A DNA stretch of 64,000 nucleotides from Pelobacter sp. UBA6093 (GTDB lineage Bacteria; Desulfobacterota; Desulfuromonadia; Desulfuromonadales; Syntrophotaleaceae). The DNA is taken from assembly GCA_002435955.1 (NCBI GenBank), contig DIWZ01000008.1:37168-101167 (forward strand). Direction: 5' to 3'. Each line of letters begins with the position of its first letter. Position 1 is the stretch's first letter. The notes beneath the pieces are model-generated. The model was not told where the DNA came from and searched no databases. It was given only the letters and a program-made list of their open reading frames with translations. Of this stretch, positions 41,794 to 50,690 are shown one piece after another. The translations under genes were made by a program, and so were the position numbers.

Positions 41794-43215
41794 TCAGCAC
41801 AACGGCAGTTCGGGGCAGCTCTCGCACAGCGTCAGTTCTTCCGCAGGGTGCGTATCGGCGAGTTGCCGGGCTGCATCACGTAAGGCGGTGCGCAGGCCTT
41901 CCTCGACGGTAGGGTGATAAAAGGGCATGCTCAACAATTCGTGTACGGTCAGTTCCCGGTGTATCGCCAGGGCCAGCAGCTGAGCGAGGTGTTCCGCTTC
42001 GGGGACGATCATTTCGCCCCCGATGATGCGTGCGCTGGCCTTGTCCGCATACAGGTGCAAAAGGCCGGCATTGCGACCTTCGGCGATGGCGCGGGATTGT
42101 TCGGAAAAGTCGGCGCGACCGGTTACGACCTCGTCGGCGTGGTGTTTGTCGACTGTCTGACCGACCGCGGCGACCTGCGGTTCGCTGAATATTATTTTGA
42201 GTGCTGTACGGCGACGGTATTTTTGTATTTCGGCTGCTGCGGCGTTTCTCCCGGCGATGAACCCTTCATCCTGCGCTTCATGCAGGATAGGCAGGCATCC
42301 GTTGGCGTCACCCGCGATAAACACCGGCAGATCAGCAACCTGCATGGTATGGGGATTAAATGCCGGCAGGCCGCGTCGATCCAGTTCCACGCCCAGATGT
42401 TCCAGTCCGAGGTTCCCAACGTTGGACGTGACGCCCAGCGCGGCGATGATCGCATCGACCTCGACTTCATGGGAACCGTTGCGGATGACGAGAGATTTTT
42501 TATGGGGGAACACTTCCGCTTCCGCCCCTGCGTAGAGGGGGAGCTCCCGGCGCAACGTCTTCAGGGCCACCCGGTTCACCTCCGGATCACGAATACCGCA
42601 GATATGCGGGTTTCGGCCGAAGCCCGCAACTTCGATACCCAGCCTGGCCAGGGCCTGCCCCAATTCAAGGCCAATAATGCCGAGACCGACCACCGCCACG
42701 CGGCGAGGCAGGTCCTGTTGCTCAAAGAACGTGTCGCTGGTGAGCACCCTGTCCGCGAATGCCTGCCAGGGCTGTGGCACGGTCGGCTGCGATCCCACCG
42801 CCAGAACGATGCTTTCGCATGCGATTTCCTCATCGTTGACCAGCACGCGGTTCGGCCCGAGCAGGCGGGCGGCTCCCATGATGAGGCGCTCTCCGGCGAG
42901 TTTTCGGGTGGCATCGACCATCCCCGATGCAAAGTGATCGCGCAACCGGCGTACGTGCCGCAGTACGGCGGGGATATCGCAGGCAGCATATTCGTTGCCG
43001 GCCACGCCTTCCTCGGCAAGTTTTCTCGCTCCGTGCCAGTCCTTGGCTACCTTGATGAACGCCTTGGACGGCATGCATCCCACCCTGGCACACGTTGTCC
43101 CCAAGGGGCCGTGGTCGACAAGCAGGTAGTTGTCTGTGGTTTTTTCTATCTGACGTACTGCGGCAAGCCCGGCACTGCCCGCGCCGATGACAATCACATC
43201 GACCTTTTTATACAT
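41794..43215 (-). CDS. lpd: dihydrolipoamide dehydrogenase-like flavoprotein disulfide reductase
   Basis: The 473-residue protein has the FAD motif VDVIVIGAGSAGLAAVRQI, the redox-active disulfide TTCARVGCMPSK (CxxxxC), the NAD-binding motif VAVVGLGIIGLELGQAL and the C-terminal catalytic His-Glu region (SMPFYHPTVEEGLRTALRD). This is the class I disulfide reductase fold. No lipoyl-enzyme genes are nearby, so the partner may be another disulfide; the family name is by similarity. ATG 43215 follows an AGGAGGCC site. The far longer frame to 43599 is not supported. The C-terminus has an extra CESCPELPLC pair, unusual for Lpd. Confidence 0.85.
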   Translation of the reverse strand: MYKKVDVIVIGAGSAGLAAVRQIEKTTDNYLLVDHGPLGTTCARVGCMPSKAFIKVAKDWHGARKLAEEGVAGNEYAACDIPAVLRHVRRLRDHFASGMVDATRKLAGERLIMGAARLLGPNRVLVNDEEIACESIVLAVGSQPTVPQPWQAFADRVLTSDTFFEQQDLPRRVAVVGLGIIGLELGQALARLGIEVAGFGRNPHICGIRDPEVNRVALKTLRRELPLYAGAEAEVFPHKKSLVIRNGSHEVEVDAIIAALGVTSNVGNLGLEHLGVELDRRGLPAFNPHTMQVADLPVFIAGDANGCLPILHEAQDEGFIAGRNAAAAEIQKYRRRTALKIIFSEPQVAAVGQTVDKHHADEVVTGRADFSEQSRAIAEGRNAGLLHLYADKASARIIGGEMIVPEAEHLAQLLALAIHRELTVHELLSMPFYHPTVEEGLRTALRDAARQLADTHPAEELTLCESCPELPLC

Positions 43216-43350
43216 AAGGCCTCCTGGGAGTTTGTCGACAGATTCCTGGCAACAGGTAAAAAATCCGGTTGACTGTGAAATCCGCCATCCGTCGTTAGAA
43301 TTAAATGTAGCAGACTGTTTGCCATTGTGGTGATTATGAGAGGGCGGTTT

Positions 43351-44589
43351 ATGGATACATCGATCTGGCAACAATTTGGCATGGCCCTCGGACTTGGTCT
43401 CCTGGTCGGGTTGCAACGCGAATGGGCCGAACCGAAAGCGGCGGGCATTCGCACGTTTGCCCTGATCACCGTTCTGGGTACCGCGAGCGCCCACCTGGCG
43501 GTGAGCTTTGGTGGCTGGATTCTGGCCGCAGGTATGATAGCCCTTGGGGGGCTGATGGTGCTGGCCAACCTGCGCCGGAGCGGCTTCAAAGATGCCCATC
43601 CCGGGCCGACCACCGAGGTGGCGGCTCTGGTCATGTTTACGGTTGGAGCCTTGTTACAGCTTGGGATGATCGCGGAGGCAGCCGTCATTGGCGGCGCTGT
43701 GGCTTTGCTTCTTCATTGGAAACAGCCGTTGCACCACTTTGTCGAGCGCATCGGTGGTAAAGACATCCAGGCAGTTTTCCGCATGGTTCTCATCGGCCTG
43801 GTGGTTTTGCCTTTGCTGCCGGACCGGTCTTTCGGCCCGTACGAGGTCCTGAACCCTTTCCGGATCTGGCTGATGGTGGTCCTGATTGTCGGCATAAGTA
43901 TCGCCAGCTACCTGCTCTCCAGATATGTCGGGGCCAGGGTAGGATCGATTATAAGCGGTATCCTCGGGGGTCTCATATCGAGCACCGCTACGACCGTCAG
44001 TTATGCCCGCCGCTCAAAAACCGCCCCTGAGTCATCGGCTCTGGCCGCCCTGGTCATCATGATTGCTTCGACCATCGTGTTTGCCCGGGTTGCTTTTGAA
44101 GTGGCCGTGGTTGCGCCGGGCATCTTCTGGCAAGTGTTCCCCCAGTTCGCTGTGATGGGCGCATGGATGGCCGTCATTGCTGCCGGGGCTTATGCGTTTT
44201 CTCGCCAGAAGCAGGCAGTTGTTTCCGAACCGAAGGATCCCTCGAACCTTGCCGCCGCTGTGGTTTTTGGCGGTCTCTATGCACTGGTGCTGTTGGCGGT
44301 GGCAGGCGCCAGGGAACATTTCGGTGATAGCGGTCTTTACCTGGTGGCGGCACTTTCGGGGATGACGGATATGGATGCCATTACCCTGTCCACGGCTCAA
44401 TTGATCAATGCCGATCGTCTGAGCATTGATACCGGCTGGCGTATGATGATGATCGGAGCCCTTTCCAATATCCTGTTCAAGGGGGGAGTTGTCGCAATCC
44501 TGGGCAGCCCACGGCTGCTGGCGAGGATCGCAGTGCTTTTTGGCGGTTCGCTGGTCGGCGGTGGTTTGCTGCTCTGGTTCTGGCCATAA
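43351..44589 (+). CDS. MgtC/SapB and DUF4010 membrane protein
   Basis: The 412-residue polytopic membrane protein has an N-terminal MgtC/SapB-like segment (GLGLLVGLQREWAEPKAAGIRTFALITVLG) and a C-terminal DUF4010 region (FLIGLVVLPLLPDRSFGPYE-type and GILGGLISSTATTVSYARRS, plus LSGMTDMDAITLSTA). About ten helices are predicted. Function is unknown; MgtC relatives are linked to Mg limitation and virulence. ATG 43351 follows GAGGGCGG and begins before the first helix. It is divergent from the flavoprotein gene. Confidence 0.88.
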   Translation: MDTSIWQQFGMALGLGLLVGLQREWAEPKAAGIRTFALITVLGTASAHLAVSFGGWILAAGMIALGGLMVLANLRRSGFKDAHPGPTTEVAALVMFTVGALLQLGMIAEAAVIGGAVALLLHWKQPLHHFVERIGGKDIQAVFRMVLIGLVVLPLLPDRSFGPYEVLNPFRIWLMVVLIVGISIASYLLSRYVGARVGSIISGILGGLISSTATTVSYARRSKTAPESSALAALVIMIASTIVFARVAFEVAVVAPGIFWQVFPQFAVMGAWMAVIAAGAYAFSRQKQAVVSEPKDPSNLAAAVVFGGLYALVLLAVAGAREHFGDSGLYLVAALSGMTDMDAITLSTAQLINADRLSIDTGWRMMMIGALSNILFKGGVVAILGSPRLLARIAVLFGGSLVGGGLLLWFWP

Positions 44590-44740
44590 TGTCGCACCAC
44601 CTCCCGGAAGGGGCATTGTCACTCTGATGAAGATAAGGGGGTTGAAGGCCGCAGATAAACCACTTATACTCATAGACCGGAAAATTCTTTGTAATACAGG
44701 GGAAACAGAACCTGCATGAAAACATCAAGGACGATTTGAC

Positions 44741-45262
44741 ATGCCCAGCAGCATCTTTCTGGTTGGCGCCCGTGCATCGGGCAAGACCACCATCGGCCGC
44801 GCATTGGCGGAGGTTTTGAATTACACCTTTGTCGATACTGACCTGTTCATGCAGGAAAACTCCCACCTGAGCGTTTCCGAAGTGGTTGACAGGGAAGGGT
44901 GGGAGGGGTTTCGTCGCAGGGAAAGCGCCGCGTTGCACGCCGTGACCGCGCCGGAAACGGTCATCGCAACGGGCGGCGGCATGGTATTGTCAGCGGCCAA
45001 TCGTGAATACATGCGCGCCAACGGGACGGTATTTTACCTGTGTGTTCCCGCTGCGGTTATGGCTGCGCGCCTTGAGGCCGATCCGAATAACGCTCAGCGG
45101 CCTACACTTACAGGGCGCTCGATCGTCGACGAGGTGAACGAAGTGCTGGCAGCCCGCGAGGCCCTTTATCTGGAAACCGCGCATCATGTGCTGGATGCTG
45201 TTGCTCCTGTCGATGAGGTTTTGAACCAGGCCCTTGAATTGCTGGATTTCAAGGCGGTCTGA
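44741..45262 (+). CDS. aroL: shikimate kinase (AroL/AroK type)
   Basis: The 173-residue kinase has the P-loop [18 protein letters not shown] (GxxxxGKT), the shikimate-binding segments FVDTDLFMQ and [10 protein letters not shown], the Walker-B-like [11 protein letters not shown], and the LID residue RPTLTG. It phosphorylates shikimate in aromatic amino-acid synthesis. GARASGKTT is the AroL-like P-loop form. The ribosome site before ATG 44741 is modest. A perfect bidirectional terminator follows 39 bases downstream. No other aro genes are in the window. Confidence 0.93.
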   Translation: MPSSIFLVGARASGKTTIGRALAEVLNYTFVDTDLFMQENSHLSVSEVVDREGWEGFRRRESAALHAVTAPETVIATGGGMVLSAANREYMRANGTVFYLCVPAAVMAARLEADPNNAQRPTLTGRSIVDEVNEVLAAREALYLETAHHVLDAVAPVDEVLNQALELLDFKAV

Positions 45263-45300
45263 GTTACCGGACGCCACCTCATTCCGAAGTCATGCCATAA

Positions 45301-45333
45301 AAAATCCGGACCGATTAATTCGGTCCGGATTTT
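45301..45333. terminator. bidirectional intrinsic terminator
   Basis: AAAATCCGGACCGA (45301-45314) and TCGGTCCGGATTTT (45320-45333) pair perfectly over 14 bases with loop TTAAT, followed by GTTTTTT on the plus strand and TTTTTTAT on the minus strand. It serves the convergent aroL and phosphorylase genes. Confidence 0.9.
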
Positions 45334-45370
45334 GTTTTTTGTCCGGGGTCGACAGGTTGCTGACGGACGA

Positions 45371-47083
45371 CTAATGGCAATAGGCTTCGGTAACGTACCG
45401 CCTCATCATGACGTGGGTGTTGAAATAGTAGGCATTTTTGCCGATGGCGTTTTTCATGACGCGAATCCAACCCGGACGGTCCGCGTAATAAAGGGGGATG
45501 ATGATCTTTTCGAGTTTGAGATACAGATCCTCGACATCATCATCCGTATGGTTCTGGGTGATTGAATTGCCGTTGGGCGGCGGGCCGATGGCCCAGCCGG
45601 TTATGCCTTCGATGTGGCCTTCGATCCACCAGCCGTCCAGCACGCTGAAGTTGGGTACGCCGTTGATGGCCGCCTTCATGCCGCTGGTGCCGGAAGCCTC
45701 CAGCGGTCGCATGGGATTGTTGAGCCAAAGATCGACGCCGGGGATCAGGCGCGCTGCAACCTCCATATTATAGTTGGGCAGGTAGACCATGCGGATGCGA
45801 TCCTGGTAGTGCTTGATATTCTGCGTGATATGGTGAATCAGTTCTTTGCCAGGCTGGTCGTGAGGATGGGCTTTGCCGCCGAAAACCAGCTGCAGTTTGC
45901 CTTCGCCGATGCGCAGCAGACGCTCGATATCGGTAAAAATCAGGTCTGCGCGTTTATAGGTGGCAACCCGCCGGGCAAACCCGATGGTCAGTATGTCCGG
46001 ATCAAGCTGAACGTCACAGGTTTCGGCGATGTATTGAAAGAGGTACGCCTTGGCTCCGCAGTGGGCCTCCCAAATTTCTTCATCGGGGATGCTGTCGACC
46101 CGAACCAGCAACTCCGGCTCGGTGGCCCAACTTGGCAGGTAGTGACTGAACAGGTTGACGAAATAGGGTGAGGTCCAGGTGAACGGGTGGATACCATTGG
46201 TGATGGCGTGAATTTCAAAGCCGGGGAACATGGCCTGGGAAACCTCGCCATGCTTTTTGGCAACGCCATTGACATACTGACTGAGGTTCATGGCCAGCAG
46301 GGTCAAGTTCAGATTGTCCTGACCGCCGAGTTCCTTGAGTAAATCGAGGGGAATTTCATGATCCAGGGTGCGCTCGATCAGATCGTAGGAAAACTGGTCA
46401 TGCCCGGCCTGGACCGGCGTATGGGTGGTGAAGACGCATTTGCTTATGACCTCGCGGGTATTCCAGGCATTTCGCTCATCCCAGGTGTCCTCCAAGGGGC
46501 GGCGGCTGCGTGCGAGCAGTTCCAGGGTCAGCAGGCTGGCATGACCTTCGTTCATGTGGTATTTGCGAATGCTGAAGCCGAGTTGATCGAGAATACGGGC
46601 GCCGCCGATTCCCAGAACGATCTCCTGCTTGAGGCGATAGGTTTCATCGCCACCGTAGAGGTGATCGGTAATGCGCCGATCTTCATCGGCATTGCCGTGA
46701 ATATCGGTATCGAGAAACAGCACCGGGACCTGGCCGCGAGACGGGCTGGTGACCCGATATAGCCAGGCCTGAACCTTGACGTCCCGTCCTTCGATGGTGA
46801 TCAGCGTTTTTCCGGGCAGACATTCGAGCAGGGTTTCCGGATCCCACTGATTGGGGCTTTCCTGCTGTAGCCCCTGGTCATCGATGTTTTGACGAAAATA
46901 CCCTTTGCGGCTGATCAGGGTCACAGCCACCAGGGGAATGTTGAGATCTGCAGCGGTTTTGATGGTGTCACCTGCGAGAACTCCCAAGCCTCCGCTGTAG
47001 GTCGGGATTTCAGCGGTCAGGCCGATTTCCATGGAGAAATAGGCGATTCTTTTTTCAACGATAAATTTTTTCCAGTCACCCAT
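45371..47083 (-). CDS. glgP: alpha-glucan phosphorylase, short GT35 form
   Basis: The 570-residue enzyme is of the shorter alpha-glucan phosphorylase type (GT35), which releases glucose 1-phosphate from glycogen or maltodextrin. It contains IAYFSMEIGLTAEIPTYSGGLGVLAGD at the N-terminus, KYHMNEGHASLL, the arginine-rich phosphate segment IGFARRVATYKRADLI, and the PLP Lys in LEASGTSGMKAAINGVPN. Length fits that family, not the 800-residue glycogen phosphorylase. It is monocistronic, convergent with aroL. Confidence 0.92.
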   Translation of the reverse strand: MGDWKKFIVEKRIAYFSMEIGLTAEIPTYSGGLGVLAGDTIKTAADLNIPLVAVTLISRKGYFRQNIDDQGLQQESPNQWDPETLLECLPGKTLITIEGRDVKVQAWLYRVTSPSRGQVPVLFLDTDIHGNADEDRRITDHLYGGDETYRLKQEIVLGIGGARILDQLGFSIRKYHMNEGHASLLTLELLARSRRPLEDTWDERNAWNTREVISKCVFTTHTPVQAGHDQFSYDLIERTLDHEIPLDLLKELGGQDNLNLTLLAMNLSQYVNGVAKKHGEVSQAMFPGFEIHAITNGIHPFTWTSPYFVNLFSHYLPSWATEPELLVRVDSIPDEEIWEAHCGAKAYLFQYIAETCDVQLDPDILTIGFARRVATYKRADLIFTDIERLLRIGEGKLQLVFGGKAHPHDQPGKELIHHITQNIKHYQDRIRMVYLPNYNMEVAARLIPGVDLWLNNPMRPLEASGTSGMKAAINGVPNFSVLDGWWIEGHIEGITGWAIGPPPNGNSITQNHTDDDVEDLYLKLEKIIIPLYYADRPGWIRVMKNAIGKNAYYFNTHVMMRRYVTEAYCH

Positions 47084-47379
47084 GAAGCAAGCCTTAAGGA
47101 TAAAGTTCGGTCAGAAATAAATTGTGAATATATTTACCCGCATGGCTCAAGATGATAACCTATCAAGATCATAAGCATTCATTGCCGAGGGCACAGGGGA
47201 ATTCAAAAAGCTCACACGCTTTTCTCTGGATTCTGTGGCTCAATTGAGCAAAGCGAACGGGTGATAAAATTGAACCTGTACTAGATTATACGAAAATTCT
47301 CCCGGGTCAACAGGAGAATGGGCATGTGCAGGCCTGGCATTAGATTGGAAAATTAATTCCTGCGTCCGACAGACATCCT
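47084..47379. other. intergenic stretch
   Basis: About 300 bases, no gene supported. It carries the upstream region of the phosphorylase gene; no clear promoter or operator is seen. GTCCGACAGAC at 47365-47375 resembles the palindrome that follows. Confidence 0.4.
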
Positions 47380-47399
47380 GGAGTCTGTCGACAGACTCC
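47380..47399. terminator. 20-base perfect palindrome at the end of the Rrf2 gene
   Basis: GGAGTCTGTCGACAGACTCC is a perfect 20-base palindrome. It shares its last base with the TAG stop codon of the Rrf2-family gene. It could fold as a short hairpin at the 3' end or be a dyad binding site; no T-run follows. Confidence 0.5.
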
Positions 47400-47866
47400 T
47401 AGATGTAATACATGAATCGATGGTCGCTTTCGCGCTTGACGCCCATCTCCAGTCCACGTTCGCACAGGTTCTGAAGCGTCATACTGTCAAAAAAACTGTT
47501 GAGGTGGGTTGTCGCTTCGCACCAGACTGTTTGTGTAACGCACTGTCCGTTCATGGTGCAGCGCCCTTTGCCTTTGGGCGCCTCGCAGGCACAGGCTACC
47601 AGCAGGGTGTCCCCCTCAGCGGCTTCAATGACTTGCCGTACGGTGATCTGCTCGGGTTTGCGGGTTAGAAAATACCCCCCCTGCGGACCTTTTTTGCTTC
47701 GAAGAATCCCTGCTTTTTTAAAACTCTGAAAAATTTGTTCCAGATACCTTGGCGAGATCTCCTGACGGCGGGAAATATCCTTGATCTGGGCCGGTTGATT
47801 TCCAGCGTTATAGGCAATGTCGAATAAGGCCCTCAGTCCATAACGGCTTTTGGTCGATAGTCTCAC
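47399..47866 (-). CDS. Rrf2 family transcriptional regulator (IscR-like)
   Basis: The 155-residue protein has the winged-helix N-terminus RLSTKSRYGLRALFDIAYN, with KDISRRQEISPRYLEQIFQSFKKAGILRSKKGPQGGYFL as the DNA-binding part. A Cys-rich stretch CACEAPKGKGRCTMNGQC lies at about residues 88-105, where IscR and relatives bind an Fe-S cluster. It follows the class V desulfurase gene on the same strand with a 260-base gap. A likely role is control of cysteine or Fe-S genes nearby. GTG 47866 (VRLSTK) is preferred over GTG 47878 because the family begins there. Confidence 0.88.
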   Translation of the reverse strand: MRLSTKSRYGLRALFDIAYNAGNQPAQIKDISRRQEISPRYLEQIFQSFKKAGILRSKKGPQGGYFLTRKPEQITVRQVIEAAEGDTLLVACACEAPKGKGRCTMNGQCVTQTVWCEATTHLNSFFDSMTLQNLCERGLEMGVKRESDHRFMYYI

Positions 47867-47946
47867 GGATTCCCCCACAATATGGCGTTAATTTATCTTG
47901 TAGACTGTAAATGAGCGTTCATCCATAGTTTCCGGATGGACACAAA

Positions 47947-47969
47947 TTGATAGGCTGTTTTCCCATCAA
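47947..47969. promoter_or_regulatory. inverted repeat upstream of the Rrf2 gene
   Basis: TTGATAGG (47947-47954) and CCCATCAA (47962-47969) pair at seven of eight positions around a seven-base loop. It lies about 80 bases upstream of the Rrf2 start and downstream of the desulfurase stop. It could be an operator for autoregulation or a weak terminator. Confidence 0.35.
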
Positions 47970-48126
47970 TTACGGCATGGCGCATATCTGACGGGCTCCC
48001 TGGGGTAGCCAGGTTCCATGCTTTTTTATAACAGACCATTCATAGTTATCATAAACATTTATTTCCCGCAAGTTTTGTCAACTATTATGAGTCGGATTCA
48101 GCTCAAAGTATTGAAAATCTCAATGT

Positions 48127-49281
48127 TTAGGGGGACTTTGTCAATGCCGAAAGGGTGTGTAGCAACACTTGGAGATCTTCGTGGCGGGAAAAATATCCGG
48201 GACTGACCCGAAGTGTTCCACGTGGGAATGTACCGAGGGAACGATGTGCATCGGGTGCACAATGCAGCCCTGCCCGGACACAGATGGCGTGTTCCGTGTC
48301 GAGCCAATAAGCGATTTCGGCCGGATCACGTCCTGCAAGGTTGAACGACAGGACACCGGCGAGCATAGCGGGGTCGGAAGGGCCGTAGAGACGGATGCCG
48401 GGCAGGGAGCGCAGTCCATCCAGCAGGTGCGCCAGGAGTTCGGTTTTGTGTCGACGCACGTTGTAGAGGCCTGTTTCCCGGAGAAAGGTGATACCGGCAT
48501 GCAGGCCGGCCAGAGCCGGCAGATTGGCGGTGCCGCTTTCCAGGCGTTCGGGGAGATGTTCCGGAGCCAGGGGGGAGGAGGAATCAGCTCCGCTGCCGCC
48601 ATAAATCAGCGGTGCAGGCTGCAGCCCTTCCCGTACGTAAAGCAGACCGCAACCGGGGGGACCCATGAGATGTTTGTGGCCCGGGGCTGCCAGCAGATCG
48701 ATGCCCATGGACTCAACATCGATGGGAAGGTAGCCGGCGGTTTGTGCTGCATCGACCAGCAACAGGACGCCCTGGTTGCGGCACCATGGACCCAGGTCTT
48801 CGACGGGTTGGATGCTGCCGCTGACATTGGAGGCGTGAGTAAGTACAACCATGCGGGTAGCCTGCAGATCGTCCATCACCGCTTCACGCACGTTTGCAGG
48901 ATGCAGCCGCCCGTCCGGGCCGGGGGGGACTTTGACGACCTGTACGCCACGGGCCTGCAGGGCGTGCAGCGGTCGTACCACGGCGTTGTGCTCCATGGTC
49001 GAGGTGACGACCCGGTCGCCGGGATTGAGCAGGCCGAAAAGCGCCAGATTTATGGCTTCCGTTGCATTGGCGGTGAAGACCACGCGTGCGGAGTTGCGGA
49101 TGCCGAACACTTCCGCCACACTTTCGCGGGTATCCAGGAGTTGGCGGCCGGCATCCAGCGCCATGCGGTGACTGCCGCGCCCCGGGCTGCCTCCCAGATT
49201 GCGCAGGGCATGATCGGCGGCCCGGTAGACCGACTCTGGCTTGGGGAAGGAAGTCGCAGCGTTATCGAGGTAGATCGTCAT
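48127..49281 (-). CDS. class V aminotransferase, cysteine desulfurase family (EF2568-like)
   Basis: The 384-residue PLP enzyme starts with IYLDNAATSFPKPESVYRAADHAL and has ANATEAINLALFGLLNPGDRV. It also has DAAQTAGYLPIDV, the PLP Lys in APGHKHLMGPPGCGLLYV and the active Cys region VRAGLHCAPDAHRSLGTFPRGTLRVSPGYF. The sequence fits the cysteine-desulfurase subfamily (EF2568 type) that is often next to a DUF3343 gene; this arrangement is seen here, with the DUF3343 gene ending nine bases upstream. In other genomes this pair has been linked to selenium or molybdoenzyme maturation. The role here is inferred. Confidence 0.9.
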   Translation of the reverse strand: MTIYLDNAATSFPKPESVYRAADHALRNLGGSPGRGSHRMALDAGRQLLDTRESVAEVFGIRNSARVVFTANATEAINLALFGLLNPGDRVVTSTMEHNAVVRPLHALQARGVQVVKVPPGPDGRLHPANVREAVMDDLQATRMVVLTHASNVSGSIQPVEDLGPWCRNQGVLLLVDAAQTAGYLPIDVESMGIDLLAAPGHKHLMGPPGCGLLYVREGLQPAPLIYGGSGADSSSPLAPEHLPERLESGTANLPALAGLHAGITFLRETGLYNVRRHKTELLAHLLDGLRSLPGIRLYGPSDPAMLAGVLSFNLAGRDPAEIAYWLDTEHAICVRAGLHCAPDAHRSLGTFPRGTLRVSPGYFSRHEDLQVLLHTLSALTKSP

Positions 49282-49290
49282 AGGGCAAGT

Positions 49291-49551
49291 TCAAGCGACT
49301 GACCAGCCATCCTGCTCCTTGCGGTAGATAATCTTGGGGGGCACTCCTGCTGCGCTGAGCTCTGCCTCAAAGGCCGGCCGCTGATCCGCCGCGAACCGAA
49401 TAGCCAGAGCGCAGCCCGTTGCCAGGCCGGCCGGGGCCGGTAACAAGCGCAGGGCAATATTAGCTTGTTTCAGCACCTTCTCCGCTTTCAGTACTTCGTG
49501 GCCGGTTTCAAACAGGGCCAGCAGATCAGCTTCCGACACGACAGGTATCAT
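49291..49551 (-). CDS. DUF3343 putative Se/S carrier-like protein
   Basis: The 86-residue protein has the DUF3343 layout: an N-terminal LLALFETGHEVLKAEKVLKQ helix, then LRLLPAPAGLATGCALAIRF containing the conserved Cys in GCALAIR, and a C-terminal acidic part. The family (PF11823) is annotated as a possible carrier of sulfur or selenium in persulfide or selenide form. It lies nine bases upstream of the desulfurase gene and 58 bases downstream of nadA. A joint operon is likely. Confidence 0.85.
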   Translation of the reverse strand: MIPVVSEADLLALFETGHEVLKAEKVLKQANIALRLLPAPAGLATGCALAIRFAADQRPAFEAELSAAGVPPKIIYRKEQDGWSVA

Positions 49552-49609
49552 GGCTCAGACTCCGGAAGCAGGCGCCTGACCCCGCAGTGCAGGTCAGGCG
49601 CCCAGTCCC

Positions 49610-50533
49610 TTAATAATCCCTTGGCACCGCGAGCATGCGGTCCAGGGAAAGTTTTGCGCGCTGCCGGATGTCTTCCGGTACGGTCACTACCGGCTCGAGG
49701 GTCTGCAGGGCTTCCAGCAGGTCCTCGAGGGTAATCAGTTTCATATTGGGGCAGATAAGCACATTCGGGTTGGCCAGGATGAATTCCTTGTCCGGATTTT
49801 CCTTGCGCATGCGGTACAAAATGCCCATCTCGGTACCGATGATGAACTTTTTGCTCGGGTGGGTGCTTACATAGTCGTACATGCCGCTGGTCGAGCAGAT
49901 ATGATCAGCCAGTTCGAGGACCTCGGGCAGGCATTCCGGGTGGGCGACGAAAGGCGCATCGGGATGCTCGGCTTTGGCCTTCAGTACGGCGTCGGCCCGT
50001 AGGTTGTCGTGGGTGGGGCAGAAACCAGGCCAGAAATGGAAGGTTTTCTCCGGACAGTGGGATGCAACATAGCGCCCCAGGTTACGGTCCGGGGCAAAGA
50101 TAATTTCCTCGGTCGGAAGCGAACGCACCACGGCCAGGGCGTTGGCGCTGGTGCAGCAGATATCGGTTTCGGCCTTGGTGGCGGCAGTGCTGTTGACATA
50201 GGTCACCACCGTGGCTTGCGGATGCTGCTGTTTAAATGCGCGCAGACCCTCGGCGGTCACCATGTCGGCCATGGGGCAACCGGCATCCAGGCGCGGTAGC
50301 AGCACCTTTTTATCCGGGGCCAGGATCGCAGCGCTTTCCGCCATGAAGTGAACACCGCAAAACACGATCATGTCTTTATCCGTGCGAGCCGCTTCCATGG
50401 ACAAGGCCAGCGAATCGCCGGTGATATCGGCGATTTCCTGAATTTCATCGCGCTGATAGTTGTGCGCCAAAATCAGGGCGTTACGCTCCTGTGCCAGACG
50501 CCGGATTTCACTTTTGAGATTTTCCTGTGACAT
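49610..50533 (-). CDS. nadA: quinolinate synthase
   Basis: The 307-residue NadA condenses iminoaspartate and dihydroxyacetone phosphate into quinolinate for NAD synthesis, using one 4Fe-4S cluster. The start reads [23 protein letters not shown], followed by [18 protein letters not shown] sequence, [20 protein letters not shown] and [12 protein letters not shown]. Candidate ligands are the Cys in the GVHFMAES region, GFCPTH and ICPNMKL. It has a normal length. NadA needs Fe-S supply, consistent with the neighbouring desulfurase. Confidence 0.95.
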   Translation of the reverse strand: MSQENLKSEIRRLAQERNALILAHNYQRDEIQEIADITGDSLALSMEAARTDKDMIVFCGVHFMAESAAILAPDKKVLLPRLDAGCPMADMVTAEGLRAFKQQHPQATVVTYVNSTAATKAETDICCTSANALAVVRSLPTEEIIFAPDRNLGRYVASHCPEKTFHFWPGFCPTHDNLRADAVLKAKAEHPDAPFVAHPECLPEVLELADHICSTSGMYDYVSTHPSKKFIIGTEMGILYRMRKENPDKEFILANPNVLICPNMKLITLEDLLEALQTLEPVVTVPEDIRQRAKLSLDRMLAVPRDY

Positions 50534-50690
50534 CAGTATCTTATACCTCCGGGAAGGGTTGGATTGATGAGTATGTTATGAAAACAATCATCCATAAGGC
50601 AACCAAAAAAGTCAAGTATAAAGCCGGCAGGTTAAGTGCTGAATATTAAGTTCCCCCTATCCTCAGTAATGAGGGTCGGGAGCAAATCGT

